Part shown: piece by piece, positions 7,030-16,003 of the stretch
Layout of the letters: each line of letters begins with the position of its first letter
Numbering within the stretch: position 1 is the stretch's first letter
Assembly (NCBI GenBank): GCA_019314005.1
Contig: JAFDAE010000023.1
Span: forward strand, 1-30,886
Source of the DNA: Deltaproteobacteria bacterium
GTDB lineage: Bacteria; Desulfobacterota; Desulfobacteria; C00003060; C00003106
Direction of reading: 5' to 3'
DNA length: 30,886 bases
Notes under the pieces: model-generated
The model's input: only the letters and a program-made list of their open reading frames with translations
Told to the model about the DNA's origin: nothing
Database searches by the model: none
Translations under genes and position numbers: made by a program

Positions 7030-8967
7030 TTATGCCGCTGCTTCCTTCAGTTCAGTAGCCTTATCTACCAGATGTACTATGCGATCTATACTGAACGGCT
7101 TTGCTACAACCAAATCAATGCCGGCATCTCTTAGCTGTTTTTGATCAAATTCCGCGCCCCAACCTGTAATCATTGCAATAGGCACATTAGGCGTTGTATC
7201 TTTTATAAATCTGGCTACATCCCAACCACTCATCTCCGGCATCCCCAGGTCCGTAAAAACCATATCAAAGCTGCTATTCTTAAACTGCTCAATTCCTTCC
7301 CTGCCGTTCGGCGCTGTAATCACATCGTGTCCAACAGAAGAGAGCATCTCTTCCAACACGTCGCTTACCATCATATCATCTTCGATCACCAATATTCTTG
7401 CTTTTTTCAAACACCTTGCCGTTTCGAATTTCTTTTCTACTCTTTCCCTGGCATCAAATGATACAGGGAGTCTTATGATAAATGTCGTGCCCTTTCCCTG
7501 CTTACTCTCTACCAATATCTCTCCCCCATGTCGGATTATAATACCGTATGAAACGCTTAACCCTAAGCCTGAACTATTTACATCCTTTGTGGTAAAGAAG
7601 GGATCAAAGACTCTCTTCCTCACTTCCGGAGACATACCACAGCCGGTGTCTGAGACGACAATCTCTACAATGCCTTCTTTTTCCGGGTCAGAATCAGTCC
7701 ATTCACAAATATGCCGTGTCCCAATGGTAAGAGTTCCCCCCTCCGGCATGGCATCCAAGGCATTAAAAAACAGGTTTGTAAGCACTTCCCTGATCTCAGA
7801 GGGGTGTCCGGCCACGGGAGGGACGTCTTTCACGTCTGAAACCAGATCAATAGTAATCCCTTTCTCCTGGCGCTGATCTTTCCATTTTGGCTTAGTGATG
7901 TCTATTACGTCATCAATGAGTTGCAGTGTATCGATTCGTTCAAAGTCGCTGTCGTCTTTTCTGACCCGCGTAAATGACTGAAGCCTCTTCACCGTCTGAG
8001 AAGCATCATGTGACGCAAGTTCTATGTTCTTCAAACGTTTGAGGATTTCGGGCTCTTGTACAGTCGTAAGCAACAGATGAGTATTCCCGAGAATGGCCGC
8101 TAAAATATTATTGAAATCGTGAGCAATACCTGAAGCCATCTCTCCCATAGCACGGAGCTTCTCAGATTGCAGTAGTTGTTCCTCCATCTGTTTGCGTTCG
8201 GTAATGTCAACGATGTTCCCCAGTATGGCGGGCTGTCCTTCATGCTCTATGCGGATATTTCTCCTGTTTACCCATATTGTTTCACCATTTTTCTTGATCC
8301 CTCTTGCCTCATATTGGGAGGGGACCGGCCCGCCGTTGAGCCGCTTCATTCCACGCTCTCTGACCATCTCAATGTCATCAGGATGGACCAATTTCCAAAA
8401 GTCAGTCTGCAATAATTCCTCGCGCTTATATCCGAACATCTTTGCAAACGTATTGTTAACAAACGTTATCGTGTCACCCTGCCGAATATAGATCCCCATC
8501 AAAGAACTTTCTACTACCTCACGGTACTTTTCTTCCGATCTGCGCAATGCATCTTCAGACTCTTTCAACTGGAGTTGCAGACGAGCCCGACTCATGGCCC
8601 TCTGCACAATCGCATTCAATTTGTCGGGCTCAAACGGCTTTTCCAGATAATCATAGGCGCCTTTTCTTAACGCGCCTATCGCGGATTGAACGGAAACATG
8701 CCCTGTCATCACAATCACTAATGTATCTGGGCAGTTGGCTTTGATATAATCCATGATGGCCAAGCCGTCGGTATCCGGCATTACAATATCAGTAATAACA
8801 AGAGAAAATAGATCGTTGGCCAAACATTCTATCCCCTTTTTACCATCCGAAGCAGTACGCACTTCATAACCATAGCCTTCAAGCAATACCCTGAGGCTCT
8901 CGCACATCTGAGGTTCGTCATCAATAATTAGTATTCTTGGTTCAAAAAGCATCTCTGTTTTCTCCAT
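7030..8967 (-). CDS. Hybrid sensor histidine kinase, REC-PAS-HisKA-HATPase-REC
   Basis: A 645-residue cytoplasmic hybrid kinase without membrane segments. The N-terminal receiver (about 10-125) has the acidic pair D16/D17, phospho-acceptor D60 and K110. A PAS domain follows (about 145-258). The kinase core has H283 in GIAHDFNN, with the G-box GLGLSVSYG. The C-terminal receiver starts with ILVIEDD (about 524-640) and has TDLGMPEMSG around its acceptor. The start may be at 8952 (MLFEPRILIIDD), because GGAG lies 9 nt before that ATG while ATG 8967 has no clear ribosome-binding site. It begins 5 nt after the HDOD-kinase stop, so the two are co-transcribed. With receivers at both ends it can take phosphate from another kinase and pass it on through its own; no output protein is encoded nearby. 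Confidence 0.93.
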   Translation of the reverse strand: MEKTEMLFEPRILIIDDEPQMCESLRVLLEGYGYEVRTASDGKKGIECLANDLFSLVITDIVMPDTDGLAIMDYIKANCPDTLVIVMTGHVSVQSAIGALRKGAYDYLEKPFEPDKLNAIVQRAMSRARLQLQLKESEDALRRSEEKYREVVESSLMGIYIRQGDTITFVNNTFAKMFGYKREELLQTDFWKLVHPDDIEMVRERGMKRLNGGPVPSQYEARGIKKNGETIWVNRRNIRIEHEGQPAILGNIVDITERKQMEEQLLQSEKLRAMGEMASGIAHDFNNILAAILGNTHLLLTTVQEPEILKRLKNIELASHDASQTVKRLQSFTRVRKDDSDFERIDTLQLIDDVIDITKPKWKDQRQEKGITIDLVSDVKDVPPVAGHPSEIREVLTNLFFNALDAMPEGGTLTIGTRHICEWTDSDPEKEGIVEIVVSDTGCGMSPEVRKRVFDPFFTTKDVNSSGLGLSVSYGIIIRHGGEILVESKQGKGTTFIIRLPVSFDARERVEKKFETARCLKKARILVIEDDMMVSDVLEEMLSSVGHDVITAPNGREGIEQFKNSSFDMVFTDLGMPEMSGWDVARFIKDTTPNVPIAMITGWGAEFDQKQLRDAGIDLVVAKPFSIDRIVHLVDKATELKEAAA

Positions 8968-8972
8968 GCAAT

Positions 8973-11588
8973 CTATTTTTTTGAGGGTCTGAGCTCATCC
9001 AATTGTTTTTCAGGCAAAAATATTCTAAAAATCGTCCCCTTGCCTTCTTCGCTCTCATAAGTAATTGTCCCCTGTAGTTCCTTAATAATGCTGTAAGTAA
9101 TAGAAAGTCCTATCCCTGCATGCCCCTCTCCCTTGGAACTTACAAAGGGGGCAAAAAGATGCGATCTTAATTCCGTGGGAATCCCTTTACCCTCATCTCG
9201 AATACTAATTTCAGCGTATCTCAAACCTCTTGCGGCATATTGTTGTAGTTGTTCATCCAGATTCTTCTCCGGCGCCCAACGGGTTTCAATAAACAGCCTC
9301 CCCCCGTTAGGCATAGCTTCAACAGCATTTTTGATCAGATTGATGAAGACCTGTTTTATCTTATTCTTATCTGTGACAATCGTCAGTGCAGACGGCGCTT
9401 GCCGAAAATCAAGTGTTATATTGGATTGAACCAGTAGCGATTCATGAGATATTTTGATAAGGTTAGAAATAACAGTACTAATATCAACCGGTTCCGGCTT
9501 CTGGATGCCGGGCCGGGAAAAATCCGACAATTCGCCTACAATAAAGGCAACTCGATCTATTTCTTCACTTATAATGTTAAATTCGTCTCCTACATCCCCC
9601 TGTTTAGCAGTTTTCAATTCTAAGATTTTTAGATAATTTTTTATTATAGAAAGGGGGTTGTTGACCTCATGGGCCACCTTACGTGCCAAGCCCCCTGCTG
9701 CCGCCACCCGTTCAGACTGAATTAACCGAGCGTGGGCTTCCTTTAATGCCTCTTCTCCTATCCTGACCTTTTCTTCGAGACGGGTTGCATACTCTCTGTT
9801 CTGGGCCTCTAAAACCACTCTCCTGGTAATATCTTCCAGTAAGATCAAAAAGTTTTTATCTTCAATCTCTTCTCCCGGAAGGGGGAGACCTTTTCCACTA
9901 AGCCAGATTACATCACCGGACGAGAGGGTATACCTAAACGGAGGAATGATTGTTTCCGTGCCTTCCAACATCTTGGCAATAGCATGGCGAACCTCTGAGT
10001 CAGTCTGTTTAAAAACCTCAAAAAAGCCTATAGCATTACTCGCTACAGTCTTAAACACGTTTTGTGCTTGAGGGTTCATGTGGATAACTTTTCCCCCGGC
10101 ATCGACCGAAAGGATCATCAAGGGCGAATGATCTACTATGGATGCCTTTAATGCCGAGAGCTTACTTAGACGTCTACTTAATCGATCCGTCTGCAGTGAC
10201 AACGCCACATGCCCGGACAATAGGGTTAATAACTCCAGGTTCTTATAAATCAGTTCGGCACGGGTCTTAGATATTCCGAGTACAATTGCCCCGGCAAATT
10301 CACCACGCGCGATCATTGGGACGCATAAAATCCCGTCCGTGCCTGAAAGTCTAATAAGCTGTTCATCCAAAAGGGTGGGGGAAGCGCTTTCAAAACAACT
10401 AAAAGAATCAACAACCTTTTGCTGATTCATAGATTCTATCATTATACTTGCCCCTGATCTGAATGGAATCTCCATCTGGCCGATCAGATCATTGTCTCTC
10501 GTACCGAGGCCGCATTTGCCGACCAGGATATCTCGATCCGTATCATAAGCAAAAAAGATCGCGCTTTCTACATCAAAAAGTATCTGAAGACCTTCTATCG
10601 CGATTCTCAATATCGCGTCTTCGCCGCAGGCCCCCAATAAGTTCCGGACAGTCCCGTGAAGGAGGGTAATATCCATAACCTTTTCGGCCAACCGGCTTTG
10701 TTTCATCTCATATTTTTCTGCCGCCGGCGAAGCATCGAAATCCTGAACCGCTTCCACGTCGATTTCAAGCGATTTCGCTGTCTGACGGGCCTTACTATGG
10801 GCCTCTGACAGGATCTTATCTATTTCAACCGGAGCAAGTCCTAAGGTATCATGCGCAATCTTGATAACCGCATCTCCCGGGCCTTCCATCTCCTTGCACA
10901 AGGCATTAGCAATATATACGATCTTAACCAGGGGTAACGAATCTGCTATCCTGTCCGGGGATTCATGGTGATACAAGATGGCATCTGCCATAAAAGATTT
11001 TAGATCCCAACGTGCTATCATCCATGCCCCCACTTCACCATGGTCGACACCGAAGCGAGTTCGCTCATCGTTGGGCCATTCACTTTCTCTGTCTGCTTGG
11101 AGAATAGAAGAATATTCTTTGGGGAAATTAGTCCAGAGAACCACCCTCCCGATGTCGTGAAGAAGTCCGGCCAAAAACGCCTCTTCAGGAGAAGAATAAG
11201 AGATTTTCTTTGCTATTAATTTCGAGATATTGGCACAGAGAAATGAGTGCCACCAAAACAGTCCGACATTAAAAACCGAGTCCCCTTTAATGCTACCAAA
11301 GGTTCTATACACCGATGAGCTTATACTGATATTTTTTACGGCATCAAACCCGAGCAGTGTCAGTGTCTGATAGAGGCTGGTTGCCTTATAGGGGAGGTTG
11401 TAAAATGCCGAGTTGACCAAGCTCATTACCTTGGCGCTCAAAGAAGGATCTTTTTCTATGATTTGGGACAAATCCTTGAAGGTGGTATCGTCTTGCTCAC
11501 AAGCATCGAGTAATTCCAGTAGGATATGTGGAAGAGAAGGTAAGTTTCTAAATGTTGCTATTCTGTCAAAGACAGCGTTTTGTTTCAT
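8973..11588 (-). CDS. HDOD-GAF-PAS sensor histidine kinase
   Basis: 871 residues from the ATG at 11588. An upstream in-frame extension to 11636 would add 16 residues encoded by a solo family-A repeat end and is probably not native. Order: HDOD domain (about 8-235) with LLHDIGR (H144, D145) and DHGEVGAWM; GAF domain (about 320-468); PAS (about 482-592); a short coiled coil; the HisKA motif VAHEVNNPL (H640); and an HATPase with DEGKGI and GIGLSITYS. It has no receiver domain. HDOD domains are usually signalling modules of the HD superfamily, so the kinase may respond to a small molecule or partner rather than hydrolyse one. It is immediately followed by the REC-PAS-kinase-REC gene, whose N-terminal receiver is the natural candidate for its phosphate. 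Confidence 0.92.
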   Translation of the reverse strand: MKQNAVFDRIATFRNLPSLPHILLELLDACEQDDTTFKDLSQIIEKDPSLSAKVMSLVNSAFYNLPYKATSLYQTLTLLGFDAVKNISISSSVYRTFGSIKGDSVFNVGLFWWHSFLCANISKLIAKKISYSSPEEAFLAGLLHDIGRVVLWTNFPKEYSSILQADRESEWPNDERTRFGVDHGEVGAWMIARWDLKSFMADAILYHHESPDRIADSLPLVKIVYIANALCKEMEGPGDAVIKIAHDTLGLAPVEIDKILSEAHSKARQTAKSLEIDVEAVQDFDASPAAEKYEMKQSRLAEKVMDITLLHGTVRNLLGACGEDAILRIAIEGLQILFDVESAIFFAYDTDRDILVGKCGLGTRDNDLIGQMEIPFRSGASIMIESMNQQKVVDSFSCFESASPTLLDEQLIRLSGTDGILCVPMIARGEFAGAIVLGISKTRAELIYKNLELLTLLSGHVALSLQTDRLSRRLSKLSALKASIVDHSPLMILSVDAGGKVIHMNPQAQNVFKTVASNAIGFFEVFKQTDSEVRHAIAKMLEGTETIIPPFRYTLSSGDVIWLSGKGLPLPGEEIEDKNFLILLEDITRRVVLEAQNREYATRLEEKVRIGEEALKEAHARLIQSERVAAAGGLARKVAHEVNNPLSIIKNYLKILELKTAKQGDVGDEFNIISEEIDRVAFIVGELSDFSRPGIQKPEPVDISTVISNLIKISHESLLVQSNITLDFRQAPSALTIVTDKNKIKQVFINLIKNAVEAMPNGGRLFIETRWAPEKNLDEQLQQYAARGLRYAEISIRDEGKGIPTELRSHLFAPFVSSKGEGHAGIGLSITYSIIKELQGTITYESEEGKGTIFRIFLPEKQLDELRPSKK

Positions 11589-11618
11589 TGGCCCAGACAG
11601 CAATGTTGTATTGGTAGT

Positions 11619-11634
11619 GAGACCTTTGCATAAC
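11619..11634. repeat. Solo terminal repeat of family A
   Basis: GAGACCTTTGCATAAC is identical to the right terminus of copy 1 read in reverse complement. No second terminus is found within 200 nt, so this is a remnant or half element. It lies 30 nt upstream of the HDOD-kinase ATG and would encode part of a spurious N-terminal extension of that gene. Confidence 0.7.
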
Positions 11635-11673
11635 AATCCTCAAAGCATGCTAACACTTTTAATTCTCAATAAA

Positions 11674-11702
11674 AAGTTATCAGGGAGACTATAGGTTGTC
11701 AA
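11674..11702 (-). promoter_or_regulatory. Possible sigma70 promoter for the HDOD-kinase pair
   Basis: On the minus strand TTGACA (11697-11702) is separated by 17 nt from TAACTT (11674-11679). The -35 box is perfect; the -10 keeps only the T, A and final T. It lies just after the stop of the upstream kinase (11706), so the two downstream kinase genes could be transcribed on their own. Confidence 0.4.
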
Positions 11703-11705
11703 TAT

Positions 11706-14480
11706 TTATTTTACCAGTGCATGTCGTATCTTACCACTAAGTTCCGCAACGGTAAATGGTTTGTGAACAAAATCGGAAGCCCCTTCTTTTAATATATCCT
11801 TTGCCATGCCGTCATGAAAATATCCGCTGGCCAATATCACCTTAATTTCAGGACATAATTCTTTTAGCTGTAAATAGGTTTCTTCGCCATTCAAGTCCGG
11901 CATGAGCATGTCAACTATAACCAGATCTATAATGTCCCCCTGTTGCCTGTATAGATCGATCGCCTCTCTTCCGCCTGCCGCAGCAATAACTGTATATCCC
12001 AAGCTTTCGAGCATATCTTTTAGCATAGTACGGATGATCTCTTCATCATCTACCACCAAAATCGTTTCGTTTCCTTTTGCAATGAACTCTTCCTTATCTT
12101 CCTTTTCCATGGCTTCCAGCTCCTCGTTCGTGGCTGCAGGAAGATGAATTTTAAAAGAAGTCCCTTTGCCAAGTGCGCTTTCCACATCAATATAACCTTG
12201 GTGGTTGTTGACAGTCCCGTATACCATCGACATCCCCAGTCCCGTACCCTTCCCTACTTCCTTAGTCGTAAAAAACGGTTCAAAAATTTTGGACGTTGTC
12301 TCCTTATCCATACCAATTCCGGTATCCTTAACCTCTAATAAGATGTGCTCGCCAGGCCGCATTCCAGGCCGATTGTCACAAAATTCTTCATCAACGGTCC
12401 TGACACTTGTTTCCAGCTCAAGGGATCCTCCTCCCGGCATAGCATCCACTGCATTGACACAGAGATTCATAATAATCTGTTCGAGCTGTCCGGGGTCCCC
12501 TTCCACCATCGGAAGGTTCTCACAAAAAGAACAACGAATGCTTATGTTCTTGTTGATTGTTCTTTCCAATAGATTGACTACGCCACGGACCCTATTATTT
12601 AAATCAACCGGTTTGGTCTGATATTTTCCTTTTCTTGAAAAGGCCAACAACTGGTTAGTCAATTCAGCGGCCCGTTCTCCCGCCTTTTCTATGAGTTCAA
12701 TATATTTATAGTTTCTATCCAGTGGCTCGAGGTTCATTTTAATAATAGAGGTATAACCAAGCATACCTCCAAGAAGGTTATTGAAATCGTGGGCAATTCC
12801 TCCTGCCAAGGTTCCGATCGATTCCATCTTCTGGGCATGACGGATTTGTGATTCAAGTTTCTGGCGCTCGGTGATATCTCGAAAATCTTCTATAATTCCA
12901 ATGAAATCACCGTCGGGCCCCTTAAAAGGTTTAGCAACGACAATGCAGGAGAGATCGGTCCCGTCCGGTCGCCTTTTTTTGCACTCATGTTCAACCTTCT
13001 CTTCCCCTTTTAAGATTCGCTTGAGCGGACAATTCGACGTATGGCACCTTTTCCCGCTAAATACCTCGTAACATTTCTTCCCGTGTATCTCCTCCCTATC
13101 CAGGCCGATCATTTCGGCAAAGGTATCATTTACTCTTATAATGTTAAAATCCTTGTCAATAACCCGCATTCCATCCGCAGCGGTTTGAAAAATCTGATCC
13201 AACTCCGCCCGTGCTCTCCTAAACGCCTCTTCAGAGTCCTTTAATTTTGTGATATCCCGCACCGCGCAAAGGATACCTGCAACATGATCACTCGCATCCT
13301 TAACCGGCGTCTTGGCCACATGAAGCCAGCGTTTACCATCAGTGCCGGACACATGTTCCTCTCTGAAGTAGCGTTCATCGTTTGACATAATTTGTGCATC
13401 GTCATCGCGATACGCTTCCGCTTCATCGCGTGGGAACAGGTCATAATCAGTGCGCCCTATTATTTCTTCCGCCGATCGGCCCACAAAATTGCAAAAGGCG
13501 GGGTTTACCGCCTGGTATACCGAATTTTGGTCCTTGAGAACAATGAGATCGGGGATATTATCAAGAATCGTCTGCAAGAGTCTTCGTTGATTAGAGAGTT
13601 CTTCTTCCGCCTTTTTCCGTTCGGTAATATCCCTTATGCTGAAATAAAAGAAGGTGTCTAAACTTACTTTGATCTGAACCGCGCTTATCTCAACCGGCAC
13701 TTCTTCCAATTTATGGTTGATCATCGGCATATCATCAAAGACCAGATGTTGGCCGCCTCTCAATTTCTCAAACCGCTCCATAAGTTTTGGTAAAAGAGGA
13801 GCAGGAAAAAACCTCACAATATTATTTCCTTTGATCTCATCGACCGGATATTCGACAAGGGCGGACGCCCGTATATTTGCTTCTTTAATCTGATAGTTCG
13901 AACTGTCTACTACAAAGACCGCGTCGCTGGCATATTGCATTATCACTTCGAGGCGGGTCTTGAGGCCGTCAACCTCCTCAAGAGAGGTTTGGATCTCTTC
14001 TTGGGATGTCTGCAACTCCTCGTTCATGGCCCTGATTTCTTCAATCGAGGATTGAAGTTCATCATTATTTTGTCTCAACTCTTTTGAATACTCAACGCCG
14101 ACAGCCCGGACAATCCTTTCCACCGCCTGCGCCAATTCACTGTCAAGAAGACAATTACAACGGCTTAATAGCTCTTGATCTTTCCCCAGTTCCTCTGCAA
14201 TAAGAGGCCGCATCCTTATGTTGAGAACCGTCACCAATGCATTCGCACACTTTCCCCACAAGCTTTTATCCAGGCCTGTTGCTTGAAGGCATTCAAGTGT
14301 TGTAGCTTCTGATAAGGACCACAGCGCTGGGAGAAGAGGTTGTATCCCTTCCTTGCCCTCATATTCCAAAGGGATCTCACAACCGGCGTCCTTCATAAAC
14401 TCCGACAACAGCAAAGGCATTTCACGTTCAAATAGTGTCACAAGTGTTAATCTTGCATCCAGGCTTGCATACTTATTCAT
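11706..14480 (-). CDS. Multi-PAS hybrid sensor histidine kinase with C-terminal receiver
   Basis: A 924-residue soluble protein. Residues 1-130 are an uncharacterised helical region. A coiled coil follows (about 131-178) with the repeats NEELQTSQEEIQTSLEEV, the same type of linker that follows CheR in CheB-CheR-PAS fusion proteins. Three PAS domains come next (about 178-290, 298-415, 424-540); the third has C470, C479, H480 and C484. The kinase core has H564 in GIAHDFNN, an HATPase with DTGIGM and GTGLGMSMVYG, and a receiver (about 803-922) with acceptor D857. The gene starts 10 nt after the PAS-CheR stop, so the pair looks like a split version of the CheR-PAS-kinase fusion and the two proteins probably act together. 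Confidence 0.93.
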   Translation of the reverse strand: MNKYASLDARLTLVTLFEREMPLLLSEFMKDAGCEIPLEYEGKEGIQPLLPALWSLSEATTLECLQATGLDKSLWGKCANALVTVLNIRMRPLIAEELGKDQELLSRCNCLLDSELAQAVERIVRAVGVEYSKELRQNNDELQSSIEEIRAMNEELQTSQEEIQTSLEEVDGLKTRLEVIMQYASDAVFVVDSSNYQIKEANIRASALVEYPVDEIKGNNIVRFFPAPLLPKLMERFEKLRGGQHLVFDDMPMINHKLEEVPVEISAVQIKVSLDTFFYFSIRDITERKKAEEELSNQRRLLQTILDNIPDLIVLKDQNSVYQAVNPAFCNFVGRSAEEIIGRTDYDLFPRDEAEAYRDDDAQIMSNDERYFREEHVSGTDGKRWLHVAKTPVKDASDHVAGILCAVRDITKLKDSEEAFRRARAELDQIFQTAADGMRVIDKDFNIIRVNDTFAEMIGLDREEIHGKKCYEVFSGKRCHTSNCPLKRILKGEEKVEHECKKRRPDGTDLSCIVVAKPFKGPDGDFIGIIEDFRDITERQKLESQIRHAQKMESIGTLAGGIAHDFNNLLGGMLGYTSIIKMNLEPLDRNYKYIELIEKAGERAAELTNQLLAFSRKGKYQTKPVDLNNRVRGVVNLLERTINKNISIRCSFCENLPMVEGDPGQLEQIIMNLCVNAVDAMPGGGSLELETSVRTVDEEFCDNRPGMRPGEHILLEVKDTGIGMDKETTSKIFEPFFTTKEVGKGTGLGMSMVYGTVNNHQGYIDVESALGKGTSFKIHLPAATNEELEAMEKEDKEEFIAKGNETILVVDDEEIIRTMLKDMLESLGYTVIAAAGGREAIDLYRQQGDIIDLVIVDMLMPDLNGEETYLQLKELCPEIKVILASGYFHDGMAKDILKEGASDFVHKPFTVAELSGKIRHALVK

Positions 14481-14490
14481 TGGGACAACC

Positions 14491-15813
14491 TCACTCTTTT
14501 ATTACCTTGCGATAAATTCGCAGATTATTTCCAATACCAACGCAATAACGTGCCGCGTCACCGAAAAGGGTTTCTGAAGAACCCAGGACAAGATAGCCAC
14601 CCGGCCTGAGCGCCCAAACAAAAGAACGCAACAGCTCCTCCTGACGCTCGGGGGTTAAATAGATGAGGACATTGCGGCACAAAATTAAATCCATATGGCT
14701 GTAAACAGGGTCATTCAAGATATCATGCCGCCCAAAAATAATAATGTTGCGTAATTCTTCTTTTGCGGCAAAATGCTCTGCATCCCTTTGTTCAAAACAC
14801 TTAGTACGGACATCTTCCGGAATCTGGATACATTTGGAAACATGATAGACCCCGGCCCGTGCTTCGGTCACTCTTTTCGTATCAATATCCGTCGCGAACA
14901 GAGTCGGGTGAAGAGACTTCCCCGAACACTCTGATAGGACCAAAGAAGCTATGGAATATGCTTCCTCACCGCTGGAACACCCCACACTCCAAATGCGAAG
15001 GTCCCTTGGGCCAACCGAGCTCCCCAACCCTCCCCATCTATTTTCATCGGCTTCACCTTCCACGGCCCGGCACAGCAGTCTACTGACCAATGGCGGCAAA
15101 ATCTTCGTCCTAATGCAGTCAAAAACCTCCTGGTCTCTAAAAAATTTAGTGTAACTAACAGTAAATTTTTCTAAGAACCTCTCAAGTTCGGAAGAATCCT
15201 GTTTAAGACATTCGAGATAATCCCCGTACGTCCTGCACCCACACGAAATTAAACATCGCTCGACCCTTCTCAAAACGCTTCCCAGCTTATAATCATAAAG
15301 ATTTAAGCCCGCCTGATCGTAGATCCATTCAAAAAATTCGAAAATCCCTTCCCGGACAGGCGCCGTTGCAGAGCGATATCCGTGCCCGCTCACCTTATTG
15401 CTATCAACACTGGTCACTTCCTTAGCTATGCTCGTAACAGGAACCGTGATGTTTTTCACCACACCTAAAACAGCCCGTCTCAAATCACAAAGAAAAGGGA
15501 AAGTTTCCTCTTCCAATAGCACTTCTTTGCCCAAATGGGTCTGTATAATATTCCGATGCCGGCTTGGTATTAATGGAATCCGAATTCTACCCTTAATAAG
15601 TTCTCCAGTCTCTGAACACCTACTCTCTCGGATTATCTTACTAACATCTTGACCAACAATAGCGTCCGGTAAGTCTATGCCAAGAATAGAGCAAAGGCTT
15701 CTATTGACATGCAAGAATGTATTGTCTGAAACAATATATGCGCCCACTCCGATGGAATCAAGCTGGTCGCTTAATGCAAAGGCCGTATCTCTATTAAATT
15801 GTTTGTTGCACAT
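14491..15813 (-). CDS. cheR: PAS-CheR protein-glutamate methyltransferase
   Basis: 440 residues from the ATG at 15813. An open frame continues upstream to 15888, but those 25 codons lie partly in a family-A element. The N-terminal PAS-like domain (about 8-125) has AYIVSDNTFLHVN. The CheR part (about 155-440) has TVSYTKFFRDQEVF, the SAM-binding loop IWSVGCSSGEEAYSIA (about 274-289) and LCRNVLIYL near 385, so the methyltransferase core looks intact. CheR enzymes methylate glutamates on chemoreceptors, but no MCP, CheA or CheB is seen. The very close multi-PAS kinase gene suggests a signalling role outside classical chemotaxis. This last point is inference. Confidence 0.9.
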   Translation of the reverse strand: MCNKQFNRDTAFALSDQLDSIGVGAYIVSDNTFLHVNRSLCSILGIDLPDAIVGQDVSKIIRESRCSETGELIKGRIRIPLIPSRHRNIIQTHLGKEVLLEEETFPFLCDLRRAVLGVVKNITVPVTSIAKEVTSVDSNKVSGHGYRSATAPVREGIFEFFEWIYDQAGLNLYDYKLGSVLRRVERCLISCGCRTYGDYLECLKQDSSELERFLEKFTVSYTKFFRDQEVFDCIRTKILPPLVSRLLCRAVEGEADENRWGGLGSSVGPRDLRIWSVGCSSGEEAYSIASLVLSECSGKSLHPTLFATDIDTKRVTEARAGVYHVSKCIQIPEDVRTKCFEQRDAEHFAAKEELRNIIIFGRHDILNDPVYSHMDLILCRNVLIYLTPERQEELLRSFVWALRPGGYLVLGSSETLFGDAARYCVGIGNNLRIYRKVIKE

Positions 15814-15838
15814 TATATCTGCCTTTGGCACCTTAGGA

Positions 15839-16003
15839 GAGACCTTTGAAAAACGTCCTCTTTTGCTCAATCTCGGCGTCAGGCTCAAGTTTTGGCACGC
15901 AGTGAAGCGTCAGCGCTATCCTAGAAATACCCAATGTATTCCTGTGGTTAAAATTATCGCCTTTCTTGACCTTGAGCAAAATTGAACATTTTTCAAAGGT
16001 CTC
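15839..16003 (-). mobile_element. MITE-like element, family A, copy 2 (reverse orientation)
   Basis: A 165-bp element with GAGACCTTTGAAAAA ends; read on the minus strand it contains the family core (TTTTAACC, AGGAATACATTGGG). The flanks TAGGA (15834-15838) and TATGA (16004-16008) match in 4 of 5 positions, consistent with an aged 5-bp duplication. The last base of the right terminus forms part of the stop codon of the upstream membrane kinase, and the left side supplies a possible N-terminal extension of the CheR gene. Confidence 0.85.

Noticed and set aside
15814..15888. N-terminal extension of the PAS-CheR gene
   Set aside because: The extra 25 codons lie largely in family-A copy 2 and resemble the frame at the end of copy 3, so they are probably repeat-derived; the start at 15813 precedes the PAS domain.
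15890..15920. TTGGCACG as a sigma54 promoter
   Set aside because: The expected TTGC box four to five nt further is missing and the motif lies inside a repeat element.
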